From Rutidosis leptorrhynchoides (Eukaryota; Streptophyta; Magnoliopsida; Asterales; Asteraceae), in contig NC_092341.1 in the NCBI RefSeq assembly GCF_046630445.1, positions 27,976,001-28,040,000 of the forward strand: a stretch of 64,000 nt of DNA, written 5' to 3'. The stretch's first letter is position 1, and each line of letters starts with the position of its first letter. The translations under genes were made by a program, and so were the position numbers. The notes under the pieces were generated by a model. That model had not been told where the DNA came from, did no database searches, and saw nothing but the letters and a program-made list of their open reading frames with translations. Positions 39,301 to 47,628 of this stretch are shown here, in pieces.

Positions 39301-41445
39301 TTTTTTTTCTTTTCTTTTTCCGGACAGGTACTATACATGTGTTGTTTCATCTTATGACAGTATAACTGACAGATACAAGGTTAAATGGTTTTTAGTAATT
39401 TGAAATATATATTTTTAATACAAGTAAATGGCAATAAGTTTGTTGCATTCTATTTATAATACAGGTTCTATATGCTGATGGTGATGAAGAGCTGCTAAAT
39501 TTGCATCATGAAAAGTGGATAATACTTGATAATTTGAAAAATGACCCTGTTCAGACACCACCAGACGTTTCATTTGCATCAAAGAAACGTGTTGCTAAAG
39601 ATTTTGGTGGCAAGGTACTACTTAAATGCTCACTAATTTCTATAAATAATAAGTTTATTTCAAGATAGCTAAGTGGTTGGGCCCGGTTGTGGGCCCGGTT
39701 GGGCCCTTAACTCCTTGCAAGAGGTCGCAAATTCAAATCTTGTGGTGGCCAGCGACGAATTGGGAAACTGTTCCGGATAGACCGCATACATCAGAGTTAA
39801 AAACACTCGCCCTGCCGGGTAGCTGAACATGGAAAACCTCACAACTCCAATAATTTTGTTTCTTGAGTATAATGTTTGAAATGTATATAAAAAGTCAACG
39901 TTGGTCAACATCCGTTTCGAACCCGTGTTGACCCCGTCTCGCGTCTTTTTCAAACGGGTTAAGTGTTTGAAATAGCATCAAACATTACCCAAAGAGTATT
40001 GTACATATCCAAGTTATTAGTTTATATTGTATGCATCAAATGTTCAATTATTTTTGCTGTATGCATCCCATGACTTCATCAGGTAAGCCATATTTCTGCT
40101 TATGTGGCATCCAGATAAGCTGCCACATCATTGGTATTCACAATCAAGTTTGATACAACAGTACAAACTTTTTAACGTGTTTGCTATACCTGGAAAACGA
40201 ATCAGGTTGGGTCGGTTTGGATAACGGATCAAAACGGTTTTGGGTTGAAATGGGTCATGGTTCAAACGGGTAAACATTGTGAACGGGTCGGGTCGGTTGG
40301 GTAACATTTCGGAACGGGTAATGGGTCAATAGGTCCAACCATGTCATATACTTATACATTTGATTTTTTACATTTATCATATTGTTTAAGTCATTATTAT
40401 TTATTATAAATATAAGAGAATATATTAATATACATAATAATTGATATAACCATTAATGCTTTCAAAAATGATTGACGCATGAATCTTGTTATGTTCGACC
40501 CATTTGACCCATTCACAAGACTCATTTGCCCTGTCTCTATTTATTGAACTTTAGGATTTGATACCCATTAAACGCTTTCCTTTATTTTGTTTAAGATCCA
40601 ATGGGGTGAAGAAACACTTATTAGACATTTTTTTTAAGTTTTGGTTTACATTGTCAGACCTAATTTTTTTCCAGACCCAATTGACCAGAAAGCTTGACCC
40701 ATTTGACCTAAATTTGAGAGTATGGGTCTCAATTGCCAGATATAGTGTTTGCTTACAATACATATCTGGGTTAATATTGATAAACTTTTGCCAACACTTG
40801 AACGCATGGTTGCAAACGGCAGTTGCGGTTGTTTGGTGACTAGCTCGGCCCGTTTCGCCCAGAAACGTTTAATTAGTCGGTCAACGCTAAAAAGTGAGGT
40901 CAAATTTGAAAAAGTCGGGTCAAAGTCGGTCAACATCTGTCAAAAGTTGACTTTGGCTTTGTTCTAGTGTAAGCGAAGAAATTGACAAGTTCATGCTCCT
41001 TTTGAATTGTCGGTGAATGCGTAAATACACAGGAAACACCGAAGAAATTGAAGCAAAATTTAGTGGGATGCACGATAAAAGTTTGGTGGCCGTTGGATAA
41101 AATGTGGGTAACTTTTATTCTTTTATACAAATATATGTAGTCAAATTTTGTAATTTTGTGTGATCAGTATTGATAAGTTTCTTTTCGGACAGGTATTATA
41201 AAGGCGTTGTTTCATCTTATGACAGTATAACTGAGAGTTACAAGGTTAAATGATTTTTAGTAATTTGAAATATATGTTTTTAATACAAGTAATCACAATA
41301 AGTTTGTCGCATTCTATTTATAATACAGGTTCTGTATGTTGATGGTGATGAAGAGCTGCTAAAGTTGCATCATGAGAAATGGATGATTGAAGAAATGGGC
41401 GAAAAGAGACCGACTGAATCTGGTCATATGACACAAAAATTGTAG
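21017..41445 (+). CDS. PDS5-derived gene, copy B: exon 1 joined to eight tandem Tudor modules
   Basis: Exon 1 (21017-21124, 36 residues [17 protein letters not shown]...) is orthologous to exon 1 of copies A and C, and keeps its promoter and GT donor. The exons for the helical repeats and AT-hook are absent. The next splice-competent exons are those of Tudor modules B1-B8, each 71 + 52 + 150 nt and phase 0 at both ends (B4 and the terminal B8 differ). Conserved acceptors (ACACAG, GGACAG, ATACAG) and donors (GTGAGT, GTTAAAT, GTACTAC) are kept in every module. Module B4 lacks 4 nt in its middle exon, so full inclusion gives a stop at 28285-28287 after about 358 residues; skipping all of B4 would leave a 661-residue protein with seven Tudor domains. 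No cohesin-binding part remains, so any product would be a chromatin reader array, not a PDS5. It may equally be a pseudogene. Spacers contain MITEs, a retroposon and one copia element. Confidence 0.65.
21994..22431 (+). repeat. Tudor module B1 (exons 21994-22064, 22142-22193, 22282-22431)
   Basis: Open, 91 codons. Signature [18 protein letters not shown] in the middle exon (type 1: KG replaced by TC). First module after exon 1. Confidence 0.9.
22484..22655 (+). repeat. tRNA-like (SINE-type) block in module spacers, B1 example
   Basis: TAGCTAAGTGGTTGGGCCC followed about 45 bp later by CAAATTCAAATCTTG resembles a diverged A box and B box. The same block follows B2 (about 24358), B4 (28452), B5 (35566) and B7 (39662); a shortened form lacking the middle follows A1, A2, B3 and B6. 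Probably an old SINE that was part of the spacer before amplification. It creates recurrent, meaningless minus-strand reading frames. Confidence 0.45.
23008..23567. mobile_element. hAT-type MITE in the B1-B2 spacer
   Basis: Ends TATACCTGG ... CCAGATATA, flanked by the 8-bp duplication GTGTTTGC (23000-23007 and 23568-23575). The interior is rich in GGGTCGGGT/GACCCATTTGACC. The A1-A2 (about 16459) and A2-A3 (about 17676) spacers have the unoccupied site. Confidence 0.8.
23856..24309 (+). repeat. Tudor module B2 (exons 23856-23926, 24024-24075, 24160-24309)
   Basis: Open, 91 codons. Type 2: middle exon reads [18 protein letters not shown] (His for a cage-position Tyr); first exon has [13 protein letters not shown]; linker ends [11 protein letters not shown]. 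Closest to B5. Confidence 0.9.
24880..25832. mobile_element. hAT-type MITE in the B2-B3 spacer, with nested retroposon
   Basis: Same family and same GTGTTTGC duplication (24872-24879 and 25833-25840) as the other spacers; enlarged by the retroposon at 25069-25445. Confidence 0.8.
25069..25445 (+). mobile_element. Retroposon with Au-SINE-like 3' end
   Basis: A perfect 16-bp target duplication (ATTTGATTTTTTACAT, 25053-25068 and 25446-25461) flanks a 377-bp insert ending GTGGTATTGGGTTTTGTTG and TTG repeats, the form of the 3' end of Au-type plant SINEs. The 5' half is not recognised. The same insert, at the same place, occurs in the B5-B6 spacer and nowhere else. Confidence 0.75.
26121..26598 (+). 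repeat. Tudor module B3 (exons 26121-26191, 26312-26363, 26449-26598)
   Basis: Open, 91 codons. Type 3: YHKG middle exon, first exon [21 protein letters not shown], linker [11 protein letters not shown]. Identical by eye to B6 over the exons and introns. Confidence 0.9.
27075..27657. mobile_element. hAT-type MITE in the B3-B4 spacer
   Basis: TATACCTGG ... GGTATA ends with GTGTTTGC duplication (27067-27074 and 27658-27665). No nested insert. Confidence 0.8.
27946..28403 (+). repeat. Tudor module B4 (exons 27946-28016, 28124-28171, 28257-28403)
   Basis: Type 1 (YYTC). The middle exon is 48 nt instead of 52 (4-nt deletion), which shifts the frame and gives a stop at 28285-28287; the last exon is 3 nt short (GDELL for GDEELL). 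The only clearly broken module of copy B. Confidence 0.9.
28995..34765. mobile_element. hAT-type MITE in the B4-B5 spacer, split by a copia element
   Basis: Ends and GTGTTTGC duplication (28987-28994 and 34766-34773) as in the other spacers. Interrupted by the Ty1/copia element at 29208-34413. Confidence 0.8.
29208..34413 (-). mobile_element. Ty1/copia retrotransposon, nearly full length
   Basis: LTRs at 34045-34413 (5') and 29208-29560 (3'), with perfect 5-bp target duplication ATTAT (29203-29207 and 34414-34418). A primer site matching initiator tRNA-Met (TGGTATCAGAGC in minus sense) adjoins the 5' LTR, and an AAGTGGGAG polypurine tract adjoins the 3' LTR. Minus-strand order: Gag (about 33630-32900) with a CX2CX4HX4C knuckle, protease (DSGA near 32770), GAG-pre-integrase and integrase (about 32400-31700), reverse transcriptase (YVDD near 30620), RNase H (to about 29690). 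This order is the copia order. The LTRs differ by about twelve substitutions over 353 bp plus a 16-bp tandem duplication, suggesting very roughly one million years. A SINE-type 3' end (TTG repeats, about 33258-33345) is embedded in the gag region. It is a fossil with a few breaks. Confidence 0.92.
35054..35518 (+). repeat. Tudor module B5 (exons 35054-35124, 35233-35284, 35369-35518)
   Basis: Open, 91 codons, type 2 like B2 ([28 protein letters not shown]); the middle exon has TGRYK for TDRYK. Confidence 0.9.
36089..37047. mobile_element. hAT-type MITE in the B5-B6 spacer, with nested retroposon
   Basis: Same ends and GTGTTTGC duplication (36081-36088 and 37048-37055). Contains the retroposon at 36278-36641 and a 22-base G run at 36888-36909 that is only GGGG in sister copies. 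Confidence 0.8.
36278..36641 (+). mobile_element. Retroposon with Au-SINE-like 3' end (second copy)
   Basis: Same insert, target and 16-bp duplication (36262-36277 and 36642-36657) as 25069-25445; a duplicate by descent, not an independent insertion. Confidence 0.75.
37336..37813 (+). repeat. Tudor module B6 (exons 37336-37406, 37527-37578, 37664-37813)
   Basis: Open, 91 codons, type 3. Identical by eye to B3 from about 26065/37280 through the following intron, including a 16-T run. Confidence 0.9.
38290..38865. mobile_element. hAT-type MITE in the B6-B7 spacer
   Basis: TATACCTGG ... GGTATA ends with GTGTTTGC duplication (38282-38289 and 38866-38873). Confidence 0.8.
39155..39614 (+). repeat. 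Tudor module B7 (exons 39155-39225, 39328-39379, 39465-39614)
   Basis: Open, 91 codons, type 1 (YYTC) like B1 and B4, without the 4-nt deletion of B4. Confidence 0.9.
40185..40744. mobile_element. hAT-type MITE in the B7-B8 spacer
   Basis: Same ends, GTGTTTGC duplication (40177-40184 and 40745-40752). At about 40390-40400 it shows the intact target that the copia element occupies in the B4-B5 spacer. Confidence 0.8.
41033..41445 (+). repeat. Tudor module B8, terminal (exons 41033-41103, 41193-41244, 41329-41445)
   Basis: Open. Has the original YYKG middle exon (SITESYK). The last exon leaves the internal pattern after HHEKW and ends [19 protein letters not shown] plus stop, a tail aligned with the A3 tail but in another frame near its end. 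Confidence 0.9.
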
Positions 41446-41879
41446 ATGGATCCGACAAGTTAGCTGGTGAAACATGGATCGCATTAACAGATTAGTAGAA
41501 GATTTTGGGATAAAAAAATGCTGACAGGAATAGATGAAGATCATTTGTCTCTAAATTTGTTTTCATGATCTTGTAGATTTTAATCTAATCTTTAGTAGTT
41601 AAATATGCAATGTAGATTTTAATCTAATGTTAAAAGTAGTGTATTATAGGGATCATAACCCTGTTTAATTAATTATTTTAGTTTAAATTTTGTTTTTAGC
41701 CAGCAAATTGTGGGATTTGTTGAGCACAATTTGTTCTGTTTGATTGTCTCTCAATGCGTTGAATGTTGAATCGTTAACATTTAATGCATTTGTATGTAAC
41801 ATCGGAATGATATGTGATGGTGCATAAAATGAAAATGTGATAAACTGTTCAAAGTTAAAAATGGTCAAAGAACTTTGTC
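41446..41879 (+). other. 3' flank of copy B
   Basis: Non-coding; parallels the 3' flank of copy A (18419-18790). Nothing else seen. Confidence 0.65.
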
Positions 41880-43715
41880 TCCAAACCAATTACAAGACGA
41901 AAGACGAATACTATTGAACAACGAACTCTCCTTCAAGGGATTGTCTCCAAACATTGTGGAATTCCTAAATCTCCAAATGAACCAAAATAAGGTTGTGACA
42001 ATGACATATAATCCCTGTTTGGACTCCATGTTCTATTAAACCATGATATTCATTCGTCCCACGATGAACAAATAGGAATGTTGATGCCGGATCATATACG
42101 TAGCTTGCGCCATAAATCAACAACATCGAACCCGAAAGGACGTGATCTAGAGATTCCGCTCGCCCATTGCGAATTACACGACCAATATCTTGAATCTCGA
42201 GGCCCCTTATTGACAAATTTAACCTCGTAAGAAGCCGGTTTAGCGCACTCTCCAAATAAAATTGTTAACTTTCTGAGGGATGAGCTTGCACCATCTAGTA
42301 ATAAAGTGTGTCTGCGACACTTGCATCTTGTCTAAATGAGTTCGAGTGCTACTCACGCTGAATATTCTATCATTCGAAAGATTCTAGTGCCACGAATCAG
42401 GAGTATCTGAAAGTGAAACATGACCAATTTCAACAACCATATTGTCTAGTAACCGAGTGTTTCTCGATCCGATATCACCCGACCAGGACAATCTCCACGA
42501 CCCGTTTACAACTCTATCTGTTAGTTTGCAATCTTTTTGAGTATCCAAATGATATAATCGATTGTATTTTTCTTTCAAACTCCCACAACCGACCGAATTA
42601 TCACCCAAAAATAAGTGTTTATACCATCCCCAGTTTTCTGCGCAGAACATTAGCATGAAAATGGCTAATTTCGATTGAATTGGGAAAAAGTTTGACCATG
42701 ATATACCACCTGGGCCCCAAATCATAGACCCGTCGATCCCAGCTCCTACACTATACACGGAATTCACTATTTCTGCCCATTTTTCTTCTGGATTATCTAC
42801 ATAACGCCAAACCCATTTGAACATAAGTGCATGGTTAAACGCACGTAGACTGCCAATGTTTAGACCGCCATCATCAAGAGAAGAAAGGGTTTTGTCCCAA
42901 CTAACCCAAAATGCATTTTGCGACTACCTTCCGAGGAATCCCAAAAAAAAATTGACCGCAAATCTTCTAGCTCGTTAATAATACATTCCGAACATTTAAA
43001 GCAACGAAAGGAAGTAGATGCCAATACTTCCAAGAACCCACTCAATTAGAGTTGAATGACACCCGATTGAGGAGATTAGCTTTCCAAACTGAAAGTCGCT
43101 TAGAGAAATAATGGATTCAATACCTTGTAGTTGGATTTACAATTCATATTAACACTCATTGGAAGGCCCAAATGGTCAAATGGATACGGCCCACACATAC
43201 AACCAATATCCCGTGGATAATTATCTACATCGGTACCGGTCACACCCAAGGCATACAAATTGGATTGGTTTACATTGATTCTCAATCCCGAATAAGGATA
43301 GAAGTTGTTAAACACCTATATAATACCATCTAAATATCCAAATTGTTTTTTGTCCCAATTCGATATGACTATCGCATCATCGGCATAGAGTAATTGTGAT
43401 AGTTTGATACCTCGATAACCAGTCGAAGCTTCCTTAATTAAATTCCGCGACGCATAATCAACAAAGAACAAATGTAAACCTTCTATAACGAGCAAAAAAC
43501 GAAAAGGACTCAACGGATCACATTGACGAAGACCACGTTGAAGCTCGAATTCCCTTGTTGGACTTCCGTTTACAAGAATGGATGTACGATCCGAACGCAA
43601 ACACATCATCACTCATTTTCGACAAGTTGTGACGAACCCCAATGTGTCGAGCATATGATCAAGAAAAGACCAATTTACCATGTCGTAAGCTTTCTCGAAT
43701 CAAATTTGAGGACAT
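41880..43715 (-). mobile_element. L1-type LINE fragment between copies B and C
   Basis: Minus strand: FEKAYDMVNWSFLDHML near 43700, RT core with LLYADDAIVISN at about 43355-43400, then FNHALMFKWVWRYVDNPEEKW (about 42765-42840), and PQKVNNFIWRV near 42255 leading to the zinc-binding region. 5'-truncated and broken by stops. Paralogue of 18800-20657, without the SINE found there. Confidence 0.8.
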
Positions 43716-43996
43716 GTAAATAGAATTGATATATAAATTTCACATACTTTACTTTTAAATTTGTCTTTGAACTAATCTATTTTATTTTATTTTTTGAATT
43801 GAACAAATTTAATTTTTATTTAATTTTCAAAAATACCCGGTAAATATACTCATTCTGTCAGTGACCAAAAATACTTGATACATCGATAGGTTTTATATCC
43901 GTACAATTGGGTTCTGAAAAATTAGGTTTTATAAAACTTTTACCAAAATCCAATTGATTCCAATGCTGAAAACCCTAACCATATACATACATTTGC

Positions 43997-44038
43997 TTAT
44001 ATAAATCTCAAATTGCCTTTTCATACTCCTTAGGGTTT
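43997..44038 (+). promoter_or_regulatory. Core promoter of PDS5-like copy C
   Basis: TATA box TTATATAAAT at 43997-44006 and telo-box TTAGGGTTT at 44030-44038; start codon at 44070. Same architecture as copies A and B. Confidence 0.65.
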
Positions 44039-44069
44039 GTATTTGCAGTGCAATCAAATTAAAAGAAAA

Positions 44070-47000
44070 ATGGATTATGAATTTCAAGTAAATGCGTTGG
44101 AACAACAGCTTAAAGACGCTGGCCAACAGCTTTCATCTCCCCCTTCTTCAATCAAACACCTTTTAGACCTTCTTGATGTAAGCAAATTTTCAACCTTTTT
44201 TGATTTATTTTCAGTAATGAATTTCATTATAGTTGCAATTAAATTGAAAAATCCCCAATTTAATGGTTCATGTTGCTTGTAGTGGTAATTTACAGGATAT
44301 TAATCATATTATTATATTACCTCATTACATTATCATTGCATTGTCATTACATTATCATTACAGTATAATATATGATAATAGTTACTTTATGCTGGTTCTT
44401 TACAAATAGATATTAACAAAATTATAGTTGTAGCTGCCTATTCTATTACTAGTATATGAACCCTAATTTTTTTTAACAGCAGTTCGATATCACCCTGGGA
44501 CTAAACTACCCATGCGTTTCATCTCCCGCAGTTGCATAACCCGCCCCCAACTGCTGCCCAGGAGGAAACCCAGCCCAACCCGAGGGCATGGGCGGTAAAA
44601 CCTCCCTCCCCCACTGCCCCTGCAACGCAATCTGCGGAAAGGCACCCTTGGGTGGAATTCAAGGGTTAAGGGGCAACCTTGTGTGCAATGTTGCACCCCA
44701 CGGGAGTCGAACTCCTGACGTCTCGCTAAGAGAGGCATGCTGCTACCACATGAGCTACACAAGGTTATTAATCCTCATTATAAAGCATTATTTAGCTATT
44801 TGGTTCCATAGACATATACATACTCAAATTTAGTGGAACGTTAAAATCCAAAAATGCGTGAGAACCACAAGATTAAGTTTATTATCATGCTATGAACTTC
44901 AAATACTGAAATTTCCTGTTACAACACATTTTATTTTATTTGTTCATATGTCAACACGTGTTTTTACATGTAATGTTAGGGTTTTCAACCATTTTTGTGT
45001 TTTCATTAGAACTATTACCATTATCCAGATTTCATCAAATGTGAACGTACCTTAATGTTGTGTTTCTCATGGTTGTCGCCTTTTTTTTTTTTTTTTTTCT
45101 CCTTTGAAAATTATATTTTTATGTATTATGTATGTATGTATAATTTTGTATGTGTTTGTTGAACGGGATAGCTAAGCTTTCTCATTGTATTTGTTTACGA
45201 GTAATCAACTAGGTAGCTACAACCATGATAACTTTTTTGCACTCAATTTATTATAGAGTTTAGCTTTTAAAACTTCTCCACATGAATACAATAATTGAAA
45301 GACTTCTAATTAACTATGGTATGTTCATAAAAGTTGCTAAAGTTTTGAACTTTTTGTCTTTTTCTAGAAAACCAAGCGACTTTTGACTTGTGTGGGTCAG
45401 TCGCCATCGGTATCAATGCAAGGTGCACTTGTGCCTTCGATGGGTGCATTAATCGGCGATGAATTAATAAAACATTCAGATATGAATGTTAAAGTATCAG
45501 TGGCATCATGTCTTTCTGAAATAATAAGAATAACCGCACCAGAACCATCTTATCAAGATGAAATTATGAAGGTAATTTTAACCAGTCGAAGATGGTTTTT
45601 TCATTATTATTTTTATGTTAGTTGTAATTATAATCTAATGGTTTTTGCTCCATTGTAACATAGGAAATATTCCAGCTAAATGTGATGGCTTTTGGTGAAT
45701 TGTCGAATATGAGCAGTCACAGTTATCATAAAGCTATTCACATTCTCCGATCTGTTGCTAAGGTTAAATCTTTCTTATTGATGCTGGACCTCGAGTGTGA
45801 TGATTTGGTCCTTGCTATGTTCGAGCAATTTTTAAGTAAAATTAGGTGAGGCTTTTTCACCGGTTTAGTTATATTCTTATATTGTGGGCATATGATGGAT
45901 AAATTTGTTAAAGAATCATATGGTAACTTCGGTGTTGTAAACTTCTGTCATAGTCAGTAAAAGTCTAGGCTGGTCAAAGTTAGGTCAAAATTTCCATAAT
46001 TTTATACCTAGACTTCGCGCCCTATACACTATGTTGAAATGCCTATGTTTGATATATTTATGTCATATATATTACTAAAAGTCAACGTTAGTCAACGTCC
46101 GACCCCGACCGACTAGTGGTTTCATCAGAAAAATGTGCATTAACGATTATCTGAAATTAAAGTTATAATCTTTATGATAATGCAGGTCAACTCACCCTCA
46201 CATAGTATACTCAGACATGGAAACTATCATGACTTTAGTTATTAAAGAAAGTGATGAAATATCAACCGAGCTTCTATCGCTTCTAATTTTGCATGTCACA
46301 AAAGAAAATCGGGTACTTGTATATATTTTAATTTATTTCTCCATATATATTACAGTATATTAATATTATTTATATTCCGGCAGTCCTGGAAGATTTATAT
46401 GATATTTTTTTTCAGAATGTGTCGCCTGTTTCTTGGAAATTAGCAGAGAAGGTCCTGATGAATTGTGTTGATACACTCAAACCCTACTCTGAAACAATAA
46501 CGAAACTCCTAAAATCGGATCCTGATAGTTATGCTGAAGTAGTCACACTCATATGTCAGAATGCGAATGGAATTGAACACATGGTCCGTTTATATACTCT
46601 CTATATATGTTATTCAAATATTTATTTCTAGAAATTTATATTAATTGCAGAACTCTAATCATCGTTGCAGGTAACGAAATTAACAAAGAGGGGTCGGCCG
46701 AAGAAGAAGAAAGATTATTCATATCAAGATAATAGCCCTAATTTAGGTCAGAGTTTACATGAAGATACGAGGAGAACCAGAATGCGGGACCCATCTAAAG
46801 GTTCGAAAAATTCTACAAAGCAGTCAACAATAACAGATGACGAGATCTCATCTGATTATGATGGAGTACAAAATAAAAGGATTTTTTCTACAAAAAAACG
46901 CGTTGCTAATGATTTTAATGGCAAGGTACTACTTAAATTTTTACTAATATATATATAATAATCAATAAGTTATATCTGTTGTATGATTAAGGGTTTAAAA

Positions 47001-47628
47001 TAGCAAACGGCGGTTAGGTTACTAGCCTGTCCTGTTTCGCCCAAAAACGTCTAATCAGTCAGGTTAAAGTCGGTCAAAAGTCGACTTTTTGTCTGGCTTG
47101 GTTCTAGTGTAAACGAAGAAATTGACAAGTTGATGCTCCTTTTGAATTGTTGTGAACTTTGAATGCGTGAATACACAGGAAAAGCCGAAGAAATTAAAGC
47201 AAGATTTGGTTGGATGCAGGATAAAAGTCTGGTGGCCGTTGGATAAAATGTGAGTACCTTTATTAATGCGGTCAAATTTTGTAATTTTTCGTGCTCAGTA
47301 TTAATAATTTTTTTTTACGGACAGGTATTATAAAGGTGTTGTTTCATCTTATGACAGTATAACTGACAAATACAAGGTTAAATGATTTTTAGTAATTTGA
47401 AATATATCTTTTTAATACAAATAATCGCAATAAGTTTGTTGCATTCTATTTATAATACAGGTTTTATATGCTGATGGTGACGAAGAGCTACTAAATTTGC
47501 ATCATGAAAAGTGGATAATACTTGATAATCTGAAAAATGACCCCGCTCAGACACCAGACGTTTCATATGAACACAAAACTGAGAAGCCGATTGACAACGT
47601 GCTGCAAGACGGTGCGCCAACACGATAG
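44070..47628 (+). CDS. PDS5-like cohesion protein, copy C, single Tudor domain
   Basis: Nine exons: 44070-44177, 45368-45571, 45664-45845, 46186-46312, 46416-46583, 46671-46925, 47179-47249, 47325-47376 and 47461-47628. All are in frame, for 444 residues. Residues 1-263 resemble plant PDS5 C/D helical repeats (SVASCLSEIIRITAPEPSY, KEIFQLNVMAFGELS, SWKLAEKVLMNCVDTLKPY). A KRGRPKKKK AT-hook lies near residue 269, an acidic/polar linker follows, and a Tudor domain covers about 349-415 ([43 protein letters not shown]). The only copy with helical part, AT-hook and Tudor all open, so the likeliest functional one, presumably nuclear and chromatin-bound. It is shorter than typical family members. After the stop, coding-like sequence continues in another frame to 47762, so the tail may have been shortened by a frameshift. 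Confidence 0.85.
44469..44765 (-). mobile_element. tRNA-derived SINE in intron 1 of copy C
   Basis: In minus sense it begins near 44765 with a tRNA-like region: TAGCTCATGTGGTAG (A box) and GAGTTCGACTCCC (B box). It ends in a short A run (T's at 44469-44476). Flanks are imperfect duplicates of AACCCTAATTA. The introns of copies A and B have the unoccupied site (CCCTAATTAGAAAGCATT). Confidence 0.8.
47179..47628 (+). repeat. Tudor module C (exons 47179-47249, 47325-47376, 47461-47628)
   Basis: The single module of copy C, with YYKG middle exon and native C-terminal tail (TPDVSYEHKTEKPIDNV). It lacks the KKRVAK linker found in internal modules of A and B, so it probably represents the ancestral last exons. 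Confidence 0.9.

Noticed and set aside
17589-41130. Recurrent minus-strand frames of 60-145 residues ([15 protein letters not shown]..., [13 protein letters not shown]...) in each module spacer
   Set aside because: They are antisense shadows: the first runs opposite the Tudor first exon, the second opposite spacer and SINE-like DNA. They recur only because the modules recur, and have no family resemblance.
44680-44765. tRNA gene
   Set aside because: A- and B-box words are present, but the cloverleaf is poor and the sequence continues into a SINE body with an A-rich end; it is a SINE head.
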